Shown here: piece by piece, positions 52,120 through 54,650 of the stretch
Layout: each line of letters starts with the position of its first letter
Position numbering within the stretch: the first letter of the stretch is position 1
Source of the DNA: Chloroflexota bacterium
Lineage (GTDB): Bacteria; Chloroflexota; Anaerolineae; Anaerolineales; Anaerolineaceae
Direction: 5' to 3'
Assembly (NCBI GenBank): GCA_029265085.1
Contig: JAJUJY010000010.1
Coordinates: 1 to 54,650 of the forward strand
Length of the DNA stretch: 54,650 nucleotides
Program-made: the position numbers and the translations under genes
The notes under the pieces: generated by a model
The model's input: the letters and a program-made list of their open reading frames with translations, nothing else
Database searches by the model: none
Told to the model about the DNA's origin: nothing

Positions 52120-53430
52120 TTAGGAATTTGGTTTATTTTCAGGTAGTTCTGGGCCGGCGCTGATCACAATAAACTGATCCGGATTGAGATATTTCCGGGC
52201 GGTTTCTAACACCTCTTCCCGTGTGATTTTTGCAACCAGGGCTGGATAGCTGCGGAAGTAGTCTAATCCAAGGTTGAAGCGCTCAATATTTAGCATACCG
52301 CTTGCCACGCCCGCATTCGATTCGAAAGAGAGCGGGATCCTGCCAATATAGTTCGATTGGCTGTCAGATAATTCCTCGGCTGTTACCGACTCGGTAATAA
52401 AACGGCGAATTTCAGTATTGATGATCTCGATAGCCCGTTCTAAATTTGCCGGATTGACCCCGGCATTGACTTCCCATGAGCCCGAGGATATCCAGGCGTT
52501 CAAACTGGTGGAGGCATAATACGCCAGTCCGGATTTTTCTCGAACGGCGTCCCCAATACGCCCCATCATGCCAAATTGACCTAAGATATTATTCCCCAAA
52601 GAAGCCGCCATAAAATCAGCATCTTTACGGCAAGGACCGAGTGTGCCCATAACGAGGTCAGCCTGGGTTTTGCCAGCCAACACGATATGCTGGCGGTATT
52701 TTTGGTTGGGCGGAACGACATGATTCATTTCTGGGATGTCTGGCTGCTGGGGGTTGTTCCAATCACCCAGCACGTGATTGATTTGCTCGATTACTTCATC
52801 CGGTTTGATGGCTCCAACAACAACAATTACCATGCCGCGCGGTCCGTAATGTTTCTGGTGGAATTGGATTAAATCCTGGCGAGTGATATTTTGTAAGGTA
52901 TCAGGATAACCATCCTCTGGTTTCGAATAAGGGTGCCCTCGGAATAAGATTTCATCAAAGGTGAGCGAGGCCATATCGGCAGTATCCTGGGCACGTATAG
53001 CCAGGCTGGTGAGGAGTTGTGTGCGCAATCGTTCGACATGATCAACAGGAAATACTGGATTGCATAAACTTTCGGATGCCAGGTCTAGTAATAAAGGTAA
53101 ATCCTCAGCCAATGATCTACCACCAAAGCTGATATTGTGGACGCTTGCGCCAAATCCCAGGCTGGCTCCAGCAGTTTCCATCGCATCATAAATTTCTTGA
53201 AAAGTGCGTTTCGCTGTTCCGCGCATTAATGCAATGGATGTGAAATAGGCCAGGCCAAGTTTTTCGCCTGGATCAAAGATGCTGCCGCAAGGAAGATAGC
53301 CGTTAACAACTACAGAAGGGCTGTTAAAATTACTGCGAATCAGAATCACAATCCCGTTTGGTAGTTCGTAGCGAAAGATATCATCTGCTCCGGGTAATGC
53401 ATGCCAATCAATGGTTTTCAAATTGTTCAT
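52120..53430 (-). CDS. M16-family peptidase-like protein lacking the HXXEH zinc motif
   Basis: A 436-residue protein with two M16 domains (about 15-210 and 220-430). Where active members have HXXEH (as in GLxHxxEHMxFKGT), this reads GLAYFTSIALMRGTAK, so the zinc ligands are missing. The C-terminal half has the usual substrate-handling features, such as RIPLSFESNAGVASGML. Known M16 heterodimers (for example mitochondrial processing peptidase and Sphingomonas pairs) combine an active and an inactive subunit. The active partner lies just upstream, overlapping by 4 bp. acpS follows. Confidence 0.88.
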   Translation of the reverse strand: MNNLKTIDWHALPGADDIFRYELPNGIVILIRSNFNSPSVVVNGYLPCGSIFDPGEKLGLAYFTSIALMRGTAKRTFQEIYDAMETAGASLGFGASVHNISFGGRSLAEDLPLLLDLASESLCNPVFPVDHVERLRTQLLTSLAIRAQDTADMASLTFDEILFRGHPYSKPEDGYPDTLQNITRQDLIQFHQKHYGPRGMVIVVVGAIKPDEVIEQINHVLGDWNNPQQPDIPEMNHVVPPNQKYRQHIVLAGKTQADLVMGTLGPCRKDADFMAASLGNNILGQFGMMGRIGDAVREKSGLAYYASTSLNAWISSGSWEVNAGVNPANLERAIEIINTEIRRFITESVTAEELSDSQSNYIGRIPLSFESNAGVASGMLNIERFNLGLDYFRSYPALVAKITREEVLETARKYLNPDQFIVISAGPELPENKPNS

Positions 53431-54650
53431 TCGTCGTTATCCTCGCTTCCGGTAGGGATATATTGACCAATTACGCGGCGTGACGGAACCAGGTAGGTTT
53501 GTGCAACTCGCAAAATATCCTGCGGGGTGACTGTTTCTAATTTTTCAACGTATTTTGAGAACCATTCGTATGTGTCAAACATTTCGGCAAAACCCAACCA
53601 GAAAGCCTGATTGGTGATATTTTCACTGCCATAGGCAAATAAGGCGCGGGCTTGTTTTAGCGCGCGATGGATTTCATCTTCTCGCACCAGTTCGTTTTGT
53701 AAGCGCGAGATTTCCTGGTCAATCCGATCAAGGATTTCTTGTGCGGTATGATCGGGTCGTAACGTGACAAAAATATCATAGACAAATGTATCAATGGTGG
53801 CGTGCAGACCGCCGCGCAGTGAAACTGCAAGCTCTTTATCTACTACAGCACGGTAAAGGCGGCTGGTCTTGTTTGAAATTCCCCCGCCGCCAAACATATT
53901 TAGACTGGTTGGTCCGCAAAGCAGGCTGTCTAAAATCGTAAAACTGAAAAAGTCAGGCTCGCTGGCAGCCGGTGCGCGATAAGCGATCTGCATATAAGCG
54001 GTGCTGCCAGGACCTTTGACTTCTACACGGCGCTCAGATCCCAGGGGAGGTTCTACTGGAATGGATTTGGATGGTATGCGGCCGGCGGGAACGTGTTGAT
54101 ACAACCGGGTAAGTTGGTTGATCATCTCCTGGGTGTCAAAATCGCCGGCAATGGCAACCAGTGCGTTGTTGGGTTGGTAGTAGGTCTGGTAGTGCTGGTA
54201 AAGATCATCTCGTGACATTCGATTTAAATCTTCCAGGCTGCCAATGACCTCATTCCGGTAAGGGTGCTGGTCAAACATGGTGGTTTGCACAGCTTCACCA
54301 AGACGGTAAGTCGGCTCGTTTTCATTCCCCTCGAGCTCCGAGATGATCACTGTTCGTTCGGCTTCCACTTCTTCTGGATCAAAAACACTATTACGCATCC
54401 GGTCCGCCTCCAGCTCCAGTGAAAGATCTATTTTATTGGAGGGCATTGTCTCGTAATAGGTTGTCCAATCCAGATAGGTGAATGCATTCCAGACTCCCCC
54501 GTCTCTGGAGATGGCTTTGTCTAAAATTCCAGAAGTAAATCGCTTTGTGCCTTTAAACTGCATGTGTTCAACCCAGTGCGAGGAACCAGTCAGGCCAGGC
54601 GTTTCATCGCGCGCCCCAACCCGGTACCAGACCCAATGGCTGATGATCGG
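53427..54650 (-). CDS. M16-family zinc peptidase, 5' end cut by the window
   Basis: Predicted active zinc metallopeptidase of the pitrilysin/MPP-beta type. The reading frame continues through an internal ATG at 54563 to the window edge, so 407 residues are visible and the N terminus lies outside. The active-site motif HWVEH is readable at about 54577-54563 (GSSHWVEHMQFKGT), and the downstream Glu region is ERTVIISELEGNENEPT. It overlaps the inactive partner by 4 bp, so the two subunits are co-translated. The substrates of such bacterial pairs are mostly peptides, and none is suggested here. Confidence 0.93.
   Translation of the reverse strand, partial: PIISHWVWYRVGARDETPGLTGSSHWVEHMQFKGTKRFTSGILDKAISRDGGVWNAFTYLDWTTYYETMPSNKIDLSLELEADRMRNSVFDPEEVEAERTVIISELEGNENEPTYRLGEAVQTTMFDQHPYRNEVIGSLEDLNRMSRDDLYQHYQTYYQPNNALVAIAGDFDTQEMINQLTRLYQHVPAGRIPSKSIPVEPPLGSERRVEVKGPGSTAYMQIAYRAPAASEPDFFSFTILDSLLCGPTSLNMFGGGGISNKTSRLYRAVVDKELAVSLRGGLHATIDTFVYDIFVTLRPDHTAQEILDRIDQEISRLQNELVREDEIHRALKQARALFAYGSENITNQAFWLGFAEMFDTYEWFSKYVEKLETVTPQDILRVAQTYLVPSRRVIGQYIPTGSEDNDE

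Overview
The window looks like a chromosomal segment of a bacterium of the phylum Chloroflexota, probably class Anaerolineae. This is inferred from gene content, not from a marker search. The clues are extracytoplasmic proteins with long Thr/Pro-rich linkers (18726-20009, 38098-39096), a short EF-Ts, a FtsK/HerA-like protein paired with a 78-residue protein, a tandem of LiaF-like membrane proteins, and a metallophosphoesterase fused to a ParB-like domain. I saw no rRNA, tRNA, CRISPR array, insertion sequence or prophage. About 50 genes are densely packed in short operons separated by clear hairpin terminators.

Layout. 5-2440: a membrane HD-GYP signalling protein. 2452-11145 (minus strand): a DMT exporter, HAD phosphatase and D-2-hydroxyacid dehydrogenase run, a two-subunit CoA-transferase, a P5C-type aldehyde dehydrogenase, an AI-2E permease and an ADP-ribosylglycohydrolase. 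11198-21278 (minus): two glycosyltransferases, sbcC, a CNNM/CorC protein, sbcD, a C39-like protease, a HEAT protein and a DinB protein. 21426-25873 (plus): a pseudoknotted leader RNA, an alpha-glucan phosphorylase, a UPF0316-type protein and a xylulokinase-like kinase. 25892-27223 (minus): NfeD. 27584-29467 (plus): dnaK. 29534-31819 (minus): rpsB, tsf, pyrH. 32118-39096 (plus): a CxC mini-protein, a VIT1/CCC1 transporter, a radical SAM protein, adenosine deaminase with surE, a CBS protein and a CAP-LysM surface protein. 39135-41118 (minus): cysK-cysE behind a candidate cysteine attenuator with its own leader peptide. 41289-45372 (plus): membrane and LiaF-like proteins and a SIMPL lipoprotein. 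45460-48634 (minus): glpX, and frr-uppS-cdsA. 48912-49987 (plus): a degenerate FtsK-like protein and its small partner. 49981-54650 (minus): the phosphoesterase fusion, acpS, and a pair of M16 peptidases, the upstream one cut by the window edge.

How the parts connect. Central metabolism and growth: glucan phosphorolysis, gluconeogenic FBPase, cysteine synthesis, translation factors, phospholipid and undecaprenyl precursors, and ACP activation. Nucleic acids: SbcCD, and adenosine deaminase with SurE. The most notable regulatory features are (i) a leader-peptide attenuator upstream of cysK, (ii) a compact pseudoknot RNA in the glgP leader, and (iii) three genes whose -10 box lies 6-7 nt before the start codon, suggesting leaderless mRNAs. 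The most notable protein features are the FtsK-like protein with a destroyed Walker A motif and the phosphoesterase/ParB-like fusion.
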